From: a virus
Length of the DNA: 64,000 bases
Strand: one strand, 5' to 3'
Virus record (IMG/VR): IMGVR_UViG_3300008117_000025
Span: 1-64,000 of that record
Below the pieces are notes generated by a model. The model did no database searches, was not told the DNA's origin, and worked only from the letters and a program-made list of their open reading frames with translations. The translations under genes were made by a program, and so were the position numbers. Numbering within the stretch: position 1 is the first letter of the stretch; each line of letters opens with the position of its first letter. Of this stretch, positions 13,843-19,994 are shown piece by piece.

Positions 13843-14757
13843 TTATTTTAATCCTACTTGAGATGCAATTACAGCAACATCATCCTGGATAAATGTACAT
13901 CCATTAGGAGTTGGTCCTTTCCACCATAATGCTAAGCAATTACCTCCAATAGATCCCATGATTGGTCCACTAATTCCTTCACATGGTTTATAGGTATATA
14001 AGAGATTGCAATTAGCATCGTATGCAGATTGATGATATAATCCTACAGTATGTCCCGATTCATGTGAGGTAGCTACTCTTATTCTTAATGTATTATAAGA
14101 CATAGTATTAGAGAATACAAAGCATGGAGTATTATCACCCCAGAACATACTACCGACATATGCAACACCAGCAACTCCAGGATATATTTCACTAGAAGTA
14201 GTAATTACCACTCTCATTCTTTTTGCTATACTAGCATTAAGATAAACATTCTCGTCTGTAGTTACAATTACATTAAACTTGGCGTAGTCCTTAGACACAC
14301 TATCTAATATAGTTTGTATATCTGCTGGGTATAGTCCACTTGGTGATAATTGTTTAGCTACTCCATTATTCCACATTGGGTTATTTAAATAATAGCCATC
14401 GAAGTCTAATAAAATAACAGACGCTGTTGTTGGTTCATTACCATAGGGATATGGATCGCAAGCATCACCTATGCCATCTTTATCACTGTCTTTTTGATCT
14501 GCATTTTTTACCTTTGGACAATTGTCTACATTGTCTAGAATACCATCTCTATCTGAGTCTTTTAACCTAGTTGATCCTCCTATTCTAGCCATTTCAAACT
14601 CATCTCTTGTCTTAAATGGATCATTGTTAAGTGGGCCAAAGTCACAGACTTCAACTTTTGGATTATCAGGTCGTGTGGTGGTTTTTTCTTTAGTACAGGT
14701 AGCAAATAATAAAATAGTAAATACAAATGCAAATGCAAATGGTAGAAGGTTCTTCAT
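13843..14757 (-). CDS. Lipoprotein zinc metalloprotease (metzincin) with thrombospondin type 3 repeat
   Basis: The protein has a lipoprotein-like signal ending FATC (Cys21). A calcium-binding thrombospondin type 3 segment lies at about residues 67-100 (DSDRDGILDNVDNCP, then DSDKDGIGDACD). A protease domain follows with the metzincin site HESGHTVGLYH (232-242) and a likely Met-turn, IMGS (266-269). The enzyme should be exported and tethered to the outer membrane. Such architecture is typical of Bacteroidota secreted proteases and is rare in phages, so a host origin is likely. Possible roles include attacking rival phages' receptors, processing surface proteins, or acting as a lysogeny-like cargo factor. 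Confidence 0.85.
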   Translation of the reverse strand: MKNLLPFAFAFVFTILLFATCTKEKTTTRPDNPKVEVCDFGPLNNDPFKTRDEFEMARIGGSTRLKDSDRDGILDNVDNCPKVKNADQKDSDKDGIGDACDPYPYGNEPTTASVILLDFDGYYLNNPMWNNGVAKQLSPSGLYPADIQTILDSVSKDYAKFNVIVTTDENVYLNASIAKRMRVVITTSSEIYPGVAGVAYVGSMFWGDNTPCFVFSNTMSYNTLRIRVATSHESGHTVGLYHQSAYDANCNLLYTYKPCEGISGPIMGSIGGNCLALWWKGPTPNGCTFIQDDVAVIASQVGLK

Positions 14758-14794
14758 TATTAATTTTTAATGGGTTCTACCAATAAATATTTCT

Positions 14795-14956
14795 CTATCT
14801 TACAAGTACAATAGGGGAATATATGACTTCTCCATCAATATGTTCTGCTTCAACTCTAATCAAGACCGGCTTTGGAGCCTCTGTTACTTGAGTTGTATTT
14901 TCTTTAGTGCAAGTATTAAATAACAAAGTTACCATAAATAATAAAATATATTTCAT
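14795..14956 (-). CDS. Small lipoprotein, 53 aa
   Basis: MKYILLFMVTLLFNTCTKENTT is a lipoprotein-type signal with Cys16. A Pro-containing linker and a short beta-rich tail (VLIRVEAEHIDGEVIYSP) follow. The stretch around the lipidated Cys (TCTKENTT) closely resembles that of the adjacent metalloprotease (TCTKEKTT), which suggests one was derived from the other. Confidence 0.7.
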   Translation of the reverse strand: MKYILLFMVTLLFNTCTKENTTQVTEAPKPVLIRVEAEHIDGEVIYSPIVLVR

Positions 14957-14959
14957 AGA

Positions 14960-15523
14960 TTAGAATTTTACGAGTACAGAATATTTTTTACGACTTGTTG
15001 AACCATAAGGTACAATACCATTAGGGAATAAAATTGTCACTCGCTTAAATGTTTTTCCATCATTACTAACCATTATACCATAACTTTTAATAGTATGATC
15101 TTCTTCAACATCAAACGTAAGTTTAATTAGATTAGGACCTACTCTTTCTGCGGTAATACCTCCAAATTTAATAGGTAATACAACAGTAGATTGTAATTCA
15201 ACCCAACCATTATCTGGGTTTTGTCTGCAATTTGCCCCTGATTCTCTTTTTACTTTTAAATTTACTTGGGGAGTTTGAGGTGCTGTGATTAGAACTATAG
15301 TCTCTTGTAGACTAGTCATTATTTGAGAGGATGTACCTCCTACTTTATCTATTTTTACTCCTAAATCACAATTAACTTTGTTGATAATTTTGAATATGTG
15401 ACTTCCAGCATTGTAACCAACGTATTCAATTCTCAAAACATTGTTTTCATTTAATTGACCTCCATTTTGGGAGTAACCAAACAAATACAATAACAACATA
15501 ACAAATAACAATAACTTTTTCAT
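14960..15523 (-). CDS. Secreted beta-rich protein, 187 aa
   Basis: A strong signal peptide (MKKLLLFVMLLLYLFGYSQ) is followed by an all-beta domain that looks fibronectin-like or Ig-like (GGITAERVGPNLIKLTFDVE). Two cysteines may form a disulfide. No known family is recognised. It is the promoter-proximal member of a run of exported genes (15523 down to 13615) lying between the RNA block and the lysis cassette. Confidence 0.7.
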   Translation of the reverse strand: MKKLLLFVMLLLYLFGYSQNGGQLNENNVLRIEYVGYNAGSHIFKIINKVNCDLGVKIDKVGGTSSQIMTSLQETIVLITAPQTPQVNLKVKRESGANCRQNPDNGWVELQSTVVLPIKFGGITAERVGPNLIKLTFDVEEDHTIKSYGIMVSNDGKTFKRVTILFPNGIVPYGSTSRKKYSVLVKF

Positions 15524-15544
15524 TTTAGGTACGGTTTAGATTAA

Positions 15545-15573
15545 AAAATAAGGGGCAACCTTGCGGTCGCCCC
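15545..15573 (-). terminator. Rho-independent terminator
   Basis: A 9-bp stem, GGGGCGACC/GGTTGCCCC (15573-15565 with 15560-15552, one G-U pair), carries a GCAA tetraloop and is followed by TTATTTTTT on the minus strand. It is a strong terminator that closes the RNA block. Confidence 0.88.
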
Positions 15574-15866
15574 TGTAAATTGATGGGAATAACGATTACC
15601 CATAACCCCTGAACGGACCCCTTTTCACCCACTATCCACAAAGATGATCAGTCGATGTGTTGAGATAGGCTGGATTGTCTACCAGCGACGCCTGCGGAGA
15701 TCGTCATTGAATTTCTTCGGCGTATCCAGAGCACTGTTGGGTTGCGCATTCTACCCTTAGTGATGGTGGTTTTATCTCATCCGTCTGTAGTACCCAGCTC
15801 AATAGCTTTTCAGCTATATCACCAGTGCCTTAGCCCCTCTCAAGAGCTTATTCGGCCACAGTTTGT
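15545..15866 (-). ncRNA. Structured non-coding RNA of unknown family, about 320 nt
   Basis: No convincing coding frame exists here, and the GC content is clearly above that of the flanks. On the minus strand there are several clean hairpins: ATAGCT-GAAA-AGCTAT (15802-15817), GGCTGG/CCAGCC-type (15668-15687), and ATGGGTAAT-CGTT-ATTCCCAT (15583-15603). A longer CTATC/GATAG enclosure is also visible. The element ends in the strong terminator at 15545-15573 and starts just after an AT-rich box beside the tmRNA 3' end. It matches none of the RNAs I can recognise by eye (RNase P, 6S, SRP, group I intron). The 5' end is uncertain. Confidence 0.65.
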
Positions 15867-15882
15867 ATATATAAATATATTA
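15866..15882 (-). promoter_or_regulatory. AT-rich TATATTTATATA box, possible promoter
   Basis: The minus strand reads ATATATTTATATATAC between the tmRNA 3' end and the structured RNA. Similar TATATTTAT boxes precede several late or replication genes. It may start the RNA at 15866. Confidence 0.35.
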
Positions 15883-15886
15883 AATT

Positions 15887-16285
15887 TGGTGGAGATGGTG
15901 GGATTCGAACCCACGTCTTACTAAGTACCTATAATACTAGCGTTTCACATGCTTAGATCTGAACAAGTCTGATCAGTAGGGCTGACCGTTATGGTCGTTT
16001 CCACCACCCTATTTTATGACTATAGGGAAAACTACGGCTCGCAATATGCGTCCGGATGCCGTCTCTATAGCGTACGACTCGCTGTTGTGTTCTGTTCCTA
16101 GGCTCTCTACCGCCCGATGCGGACTAGGCTGCTAAAGCGTAATCGGCGCCTACGAAAGACATCAAGTCTTCGAAGGTCATAGTTGACATTTCGTCAGTTA
16201 TTGTTTTGTAGCTTTTTAAGACGACACTACCGAACGTCTGCATGTAGTACTATCGATCGCAAAGCAATCAATACCAAACATCCCC
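15887..16285 (-). ncRNA. ssrA: Transfer-messenger RNA (tmRNA)
   Basis: The RNA begins GGGGATG (16285) and ends CATCTCC-ACCA (15887), forming a 7-bp acceptor stem. That stem contains the G3-U pair needed for alanine charging, and the CCA is encoded. The 3' domain GACGTGGGTTCGAATCCCACC and the upstream CUAAGCAUGU segment match bacterial tmRNA. The tag frame starts after AAAACAATAACT, probably at GAC (16195), and runs 23 codons to ...ADYALAA then TAG (16126-16124). It should rescue stalled ribosomes and tag products for ClpXP-type proteolysis. The 23-residue tag is longer than the usual 8-15. Confidence 0.93.
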
Positions 16286-16291
16286 ATATTA

Positions 16292-16615
16292 TCAAAGAAC
16301 TTCTGTTTTCAATTTACGACCTCTTTTCTTACCCTCCAAAATTTTCTTTATTTCAGCACACAATTCATATTCTTCCATTACTATTAAATCATTCATACAA
16401 TTACTAAGTAATTCTTTGTATTGTGATTTATCAATGGTAAACACTAATCCATCTAAATTTTTGAAGGTAATATCAAATATATCTATCTGATCTTTACCTC
16501 GTTTAAAGGCACTTAACACACATTTAGCCATTTTTAAAACAATATCTGGGTCTCTACCTTTGAGTTTAAGGTAAAACTCATCACTGTTTTTTAAATTTAA
16601 ATAATGACATGCCAT
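16292..16615 (-). CDS. Hypothetical protein, 107 aa
   Basis: The ATG at 16615 (MACHYLNLKN) is used because the longer frame starting at 16657 reads into the tRNA gene. The product is a basic helical protein with EEYELCAEIKKILEGKKRGRK at the end, reminiscent of the UVR motif of UvrB/UvrC (EEYExAAxIRD), which mediates protein contacts. The resemblance is short and may be chance. It lies between tmRNA and tRNA-Leu. Confidence 0.65.
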   Translation of the reverse strand: MACHYLNLKNSDEFYLKLKGRDPDIVLKMAKCVLSAFKRGKDQIDIFDITFKNLDGLVFTIDKSQYKELLSNCMNDLIVMEEYELCAEIKKILEGKKRGRKLKTEVL

Positions 16616-16630
16616 GTCTATAACTATTAG

Positions 16631-16717
16631 TGCCCCCAGCGGGAATCGAACCCGCACTCGCTTTTTCGGCGAACAGGATTTTAAGTCCTGCGTGTCTACC
16701 TATTCCACCACAAGGGC
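16631..16717 (-). tRNA. tRNA-Leu (anticodon UAA)
   Basis: An 87-nt class II tRNA. The acceptor is GCCCTTG/TGGGGGC with discriminator A. The D-arm is TGGTGGAATAGGTAGACAC. The anticodon arm is CAGGA-CTTAAAA-TCCTG. A long variable arm follows (GCCGAAAAAGC core), then the T-arm GCGGG-TTCGATT-CCCGC. CCA is not encoded. UUA is a favoured Leu codon in this AT-rich genome, so the tRNA plausibly supplements the host. Confidence 0.95.
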
Positions 16718-16863
16718 AAGAGTGGGTCTATTCCCCACAGTCAGAAGAACTTGAAACTTACCTACGCACCAGTGAGGTATTCTTCGTGGTTGTTCACAGA
16801 GCTTGTTCAGCGTGCACCATTCCAAGTTGTCGTGCGTGTCAATTAAGACGTACTGTGTTCAGG
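16718..16863 (-). other. Non-coding spacer, possibly part of a structured RNA
   Basis: This 146-nt stretch between tRNA-Leu and the tRNA-like element has no coding frame. It includes a GTGGG-GAATAGA-CCCAC hairpin (16722-16738) whose 7-base loop looks like an anticodon arm, and a second run, GCTGAACAAGCTCTGTGAAC. It may be the tail of the upstream tRNA-like transcript or a decayed tRNA. Its identity is unresolved. Confidence 0.4.
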
Positions 16864-17020
16864 CTGTAAGGGAAGGAGTCGAACCTTCACGCTGCGATTC
16901 AGTAATGGACAAAATAGCCGGCTTTGTGGTCAACCCATATCTATTTACCTATTTCGTTTTTCAGCGCCCACGAGACGAGTGGGGGTGTCTGCCAGACCTA
17001 GGTCATTTCACCACCTTACA
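16864..17020 (-). other. tRNA-like element, 157 nt, expanded or intron-bearing
   Basis: The ends form a perfect 7-bp acceptor stem, TGTAAGG/CCTTACA (17020-17014 with 16871-16865), with discriminator G. The 3' part has a canonical T-arm, GAAGG-TTCGACT-CCTTC. The 5' part has a Leu/Ser-like D-arm (TGGTGAAAT ... TGGCAGACACC) interrupted by the perfect 10-bp palindrome GACCTAGGTC. A CCCAC-TCGTCTC-GTGGG hairpin sits in the anticodon position but lacks the invariant U33. About 70 extra nucleotides lie where a variable arm should be. It is not a standard tRNA. It may be a tRNA with an insertion, a tRNA mimic or a decayed gene. Confidence 0.55.
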
Positions 17021-17021
17021 A

Positions 17022-17219
17022 TCATTGTTTTCTCTCTTTATATAACCTAATCCATGTCATTGAGACATCGACTGCCATTAAAACGGGAGCCATTACTAGA
17101 ATAGCTAGTGTTTCTAGGGCTGGAGTTGCATAGAGAGGATCGTTATTTTTCTTACTGTAACTATTATACATTTTATAGATACAATAAATAACTGATATTA
17201 TATAAATTGCTAAGATCAT
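17022..17219 (-). CDS. Small membrane protein, 65 aa
   Basis: Two hydrophobic segments (MILAIYIISVIYCIY at the N-terminus and ETLAILVMAPVLMAVDVSM in the middle) are separated by a polar loop. The C-terminus is basic. It overlaps its upstream gene by four bases, supporting a real gene. Function is unknown. Confidence 0.65.
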   Translation of the reverse strand: MILAIYIISVIYCIYKMYNSYSKKNNDPLYATPALETLAILVMAPVLMAVDVSMTWIRLYKERKQ

Positions 17220-17425
17220 GCTGATAAAATTACTTCTGCGATTTTAGATTCTGAAGCTGCTTTAACTTCAAATTCTTGTTCGCCTTGAGCTGTAAGGTAT
17301 TCTACTATTCTAGCTTCTGCTTCAGTTACTGACATAGCATCTACTAGATAGTTTACACTTTGCTTTTTTAATTTACCATTCACTTCTACTGTGAATTGTA
17401 CTTTAACTTGAAAATATTGTGCCAT
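17216..17425 (-). CDS. DUF4494-like protein, 69 aa
   Basis: The motif NYLVDAMSVTEAEARIVEYL closely follows the DUF4494 pattern (YLVDALSFTEAEARI) that I recall from Bacteroidota genomes and their phages. DUF4494 proteins are small, beta-rich and of unknown function. The match supports a Bacteroidota host. Confidence 0.7.
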   Translation of the reverse strand: MAQYFQVKVQFTVEVNGKLKKQSVNYLVDAMSVTEAEARIVEYLTAQGEQEFEVKAASESKIAEVILSA

Positions 17426-17427
17426 TA

Positions 17428-17718
17428 TTATTGTTTTTCGTATGTTGAATAATCATATAAATGAGGTCTGTATTTTAGGAGCGCTTTAGAAAATTTGGAA
17501 CGCTGTCTAAATTGTTCTGGTGTTTCATCTTCACTACGCATTGGTCTCATATTCATAAAATAGTCAATGTCGTCATTAGTTAGTTGGGTTTCATTTGCAA
17601 ACATCATCATCTTAGTAAACCCAAGTGAACCTACTAACTGTACTCCTGCTCTCCAAGCTTGTTTTATTTCTGCTGATAGTTGAAACTCTGAAAATTGTTG
17701 TGCTAATTCGTAACGCAT
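17428..17718 (-). CDS. Hypothetical protein, 96 aa
   Basis: A soluble helical protein containing IKQAWRAGVQLVGSLGFTKMMMFANE and an acidic-basic C-terminal half. No family is recognised. It has its own recurrent-type promoter. Confidence 0.65.
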   Translation of the reverse strand: MRYELAQQFSEFQLSAEIKQAWRAGVQLVGSLGFTKMMMFANETQLTNDDIDYFMNMRPMRSEDETPEQFRQRSKFSKALLKYRPHLYDYSTYEKQ

Positions 17719-17732
17719 ATTTTTTATTTATA

Positions 17733-17760
17733 GATTAAATATACAACCTTATTTTGCCTA
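17733..17760 (-). promoter_or_regulatory. Phage promoter of the recurrent type
   Basis: TAGGCAAAATAAGG (from 17760) and TATATTTAATC (17743-17733) on the minus strand. The -35-like part begins in the stop codon of the HNH-like gene. It drives the CDS starting at 17718 and the two genes after it. Confidence 0.6.
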
Positions 17761-18360
17761 ATCCAAAAGACCTAATGCTTTCATATTCTCAAGATGAGCC
17801 TCATCTAAGTCCCACTCATGAGCCACTGCTTTAACCTCAGTATTGTCTTCAATATGGCGCACTTGATCTGGGGTAAGTGGGTCAGCAACAAGTAGAAAAT
17901 AATCGTTGTAACACAATAACTCAAGATTATCAAGAAGATAATTATTGCGGTTGCCATCTTTGAAATTTAATAATAGGGGTATTTTATAATCAGTTACTCT
18001 GCGTTCACAGAAGCCACAATGGTAACATTCTTCCTTTAAGTAACCTTCTTTTATTCCTTTAAATTTGATTTTTTCTGGGGTGAAGGATTCCCATCCTGTT
18101 CCGGTTTCAAATATGAGTTTAACATTTGGATCTCGCTTTCGGTTAGGGAGGAATTTTGGGATGCCTTTTCCACTTTGGTTTTTATGAGAGTCAAATAGAG
18201 TAGGCGAATGAGGGTCGGATTCATCTAGTCTAAATAATTTAGCATATGGTTTATAATGTTGATACGAGCAGCCTAAGTAACGAGCAGCAGCACGATTCGA
18301 TTTTGTAAATCGCATTGCGCGCAGAATGTCTTCTCTGCTAAATACTTTTGCTAAAGGCAT
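17758..18360 (-). CDS. HNH-like protein with N-terminal helix-turn-helix, 200 aa
   Basis: Residues 8-40 (SREDILRAMRFTKSNRAAARYL then GCSYQHYK) look like a Fis-type helix-turn-helix. The C-terminal half has a zinc-site CYHCGFCERR followed by LLLNFKDGNRNNYLLDNLELLCYN, the layout of HNH/recombination-endonuclease-VII-like domains. In the usual HNH motif the DG-N and NLxxLC parts remain, but the first catalytic His is not obvious, so nuclease activity is uncertain. It may be a homing-type or packaging-associated nuclease or a DNA-binding regulator. Confidence 0.6.
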   Translation of the reverse strand: MPLAKVFSREDILRAMRFTKSNRAAARYLGCSYQHYKPYAKLFRLDESDPHSPTLFDSHKNQSGKGIPKFLPNRKRDPNVKLIFETGTGWESFTPEKIKFKGIKEGYLKEECYHCGFCERRVTDYKIPLLLNFKDGNRNNYLLDNLELLCYNDYFLLVADPLTPDQVRHIEDNTEVKAVAHEWDLDEAHLENMKALGLLD

Positions 18361-18363
18361 AAC

Positions 18364-18771
18364 TTATTTTTTCTTTTTATTCCTTAAATGATTAGCCAAA
18401 TTCCAAAGGTCAGTTGGATTTTCAAGTGGAATTGGATGTCCATCTTGATCTAATAATTGATTTACTGACCCATCTGGGTTTAGTCTTTCATATATGTAGA
18501 AGAATATAACTTCACCTGCTTCTCTTCCAAAATGGAGAGTAAATAATCTATCTATAACCTCAAAAAATTTCTCATCGTATTCATAAAGGTCTAACTTTAA
18601 TTCAGTATGAAGTAAATTACCTCGTACTTGTATTTCCTCCATAGCCAGAACTGCTTTTTCAAACATTTCTCTACTAATATCGTCTTCAGTTTTTCTCTTA
18701 CGCTTTAACGTTGTATCAGTACCAATTATACTTTCAATCGACGTTTTTATCCCTTGAGTATGCTCTTCCAT
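18364..18771 (-). CDS. Hypothetical phage protein, 135 aa
   Basis: A helical protein with a basic N-terminal patch (LKRKRKTEDDISREMFEKAV) and FFEVIDRLFTLHFGREAGEVIFFYIYERLNPDG-type central helices. The C-terminus is KKKK. Proteins of this size with a YERLNPDGS-like phrase are familiar from large phages, but their function is unknown. Confidence 0.65.
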   Translation of the reverse strand: MEEHTQGIKTSIESIIGTDTTLKRKRKTEDDISREMFEKAVLAMEEIQVRGNLLHTELKLDLYEYDEKFFEVIDRLFTLHFGREAGEVIFFYIYERLNPDGSVNQLLDQDGHPIPLENPTDLWNLANHLRNKKKK

Positions 18772-18773
18772 AA

Positions 18774-19091
18774 CTACAATTTATTGATTAAATCTCTACA
18801 TTCAATACACTTATTATATTCTTCCTTTTCAGCATAATAATCAAGAGCTGTTTCTAGAGATGATTTCCACTTATCTTTTTTTAATTCGATATAGTATTCT
18901 GAATTAGCTACTTCGAATAATGAAATAGATTTTTTATTTTTATTAATTCCCTCTTTAATAGCAACTACAGTTTCGTCTATAACAATTTGGATTATTTCAG
19001 GAGTTTCTGTTAGTATACTATAAGATACTCCTGGTAGCAAACTTACTCTGAATACAGGTATCTTTCGCCTCATTTTTTTAGTTTTAATCAT
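18774..19091 (-). CDS. Hypothetical protein, 105 aa
   Basis: A basic N-terminus, a beta-rich centre (VFRVSLLPGVSYSILTETPE) and a helical C-terminus ending in EYNKCIECRDLINKL. No family is recognised. It is tightly packed with its neighbours, and the start has the GTTATG context. Confidence 0.65.
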   Translation of the reverse strand: MIKTKKMRRKIPVFRVSLLPGVSYSILTETPEIIQIVIDETVVAIKEGINKNKKSISLFEVANSEYYIELKKDKWKSSLETALDYYAEKEEYNKCIECRDLINKL

Positions 19092-19093
19092 AA

Positions 19094-19402
19094 CTACACA
19101 GCAGGAGGAGGAGGTGGTGTTTCAGTACTACCCCCACCACTAATTGCATTTTTAATAAATAATTTAAAATCAGCAATTGGGATTAAGAATCCAATTACAT
19201 TTGAATATGGTACATCTGTATCCTGAGATACAGTTAAATTATATTGGGATAATCCTTGAGTTAATTTAGCTTGTAATTTTTGAGTTGCTTCTGCTTTAGC
19301 ATCACCTTCAATTGCCTGTGGCAATACAAATTGTACTTTGATACCCTTTTTAGTTGGGTTATGATTAACGTCTACTCTTAATTTAGGTTTTACTTCAGCC
19401 AT
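19094..19402 (-). CDS. Hypothetical protein with Pro-rich tail, 102 aa
   Basis: A small alpha/beta domain (LRVDVNHNPTKKGIKVQFVLP, then NVIGFLIPIADFKLFI) is followed by GGGSTETPPPPPAV. The flexible Pro-rich tail may mediate assembly. No family is recognised. It lies downstream of the ClpP-like gene. Confidence 0.65.
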   Translation of the reverse strand: MAEVKPKLRVDVNHNPTKKGIKVQFVLPQAIEGDAKAEATQKLQAKLTQGLSQYNLTVSQDTDVPYSNVIGFLIPIADFKLFIKNAISGGGSTETPPPPPAV

Positions 19403-19426
19403 TACAAATATGTTTATGTATAAATA

Positions 19427-19963
19427 TTATAAAATTTCGTTTACTAGCCCATATTTATGTGCTACTTTAACATCAAAATACCATTCTCCTTGCTTATCTT
19501 TAACATCTTTTAACATCTTAGGTGTAAATTTTGTTCTAGATAATAAATAGCTATCACAAATTTTATCGATACGTTCCACTTCTTTTAATTCCTGTTTATG
19601 ATGTACCACTTTACCTTCAACAGGATACCCAGCTTCATGATACATAAACGTAGCATTTTTACTTGCCATTCGTTGGTGTCCAGCCGCGTATATTATTAGA
19701 GCCATGGACATTGCTGAACCATGACATATAGTATAAACTGGAGTCAGCGAATTATCAATTACATCTATTAAGGCAAGCCCGCTATATACTTCTCCTCCAA
19801 ATGAATTGATTATTAGTTTAATTGGTTCTACTTGCGTTTTTTTAGCGTCCTCCTCATTAATTTCATATATTAACTGAATAATATCATTGATTATTTCTGA
19901 ATCAATGTCTCCTAGTGTTAGTGTTCTGCTAAGTTTGGGTTTGTAGTCGGAACGCCTTGCCAT
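19427..19963 (-). CDS. ClpP-like serine protease, 178 aa
   Basis: The ClpP/crotonase fold is clear: LIINSFGGEVYSGLALIDVI (strand and oxyanion turn), then CHGSAMSMALIIYAAG with the nucleophile Ser in GSAMSM, then FMYHEAG with the catalytic His. The C-terminus WYFDVKVAHKYGLVNEIL matches the family. It is slightly shorter than host ClpP (about 195). Phage copies can act as prohead proteases or reroute host proteolysis. No capsid gene adjoins it here, so the role is open. Confidence 0.85.
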   Translation of the reverse strand: MARRSDYKPKLSRTLTLGDIDSEIINDIIQLIYEINEEDAKKTQVEPIKLIINSFGGEVYSGLALIDVIDNSLTPVYTICHGSAMSMALIIYAAGHQRMASKNATFMYHEAGYPVEGKVVHHKQELKEVERIDKICDSYLLSRTKFTPKMLKDVKDKQGEWYFDVKVAHKYGLVNEIL

Positions 19964-19978
19964 ATACTCAAGTTTCTC

Positions 19979-19991
19979 TCATAAATATAAG
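19979..19991 (-). promoter_or_regulatory. TATATTTATG box, possible late promoter
   Basis: The minus strand reads CTTATATTTATGAG, 16-28 bases upstream of the ClpP-like start codon. It belongs to the second, AT-only class of boxes seen in this window. Confidence 0.35.
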
Positions 19992-19994
19992 ACT

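Noticed and set aside
15545-15866. RNase P RNA or 6S RNA as identity of the structured RNA
   Set aside because: The conserved RNase P core (GAGGAAAGUCC-type) is not visible, and the overall layout is not the single large open stem of 6S RNA.
15887-16285. Group I intron or second tRNA in place of the tmRNA
   Set aside because: The acceptor ends, G-U pair, tag frame and TAG stop fit tmRNA throughout.
16616-16657. N-terminal extension of the 107-residue protein (MRVRFPLGAL)
   Set aside because: The extension reads through the 3' end of the tRNA-Leu gene; the ATG at 16615 is the plausible start.
16630-17045. Plus-strand frames across the tRNA region
   Set aside because: Phrases such as PPAGIEPAL and REGVEPSRC are classic shadows of T-arm sequence.
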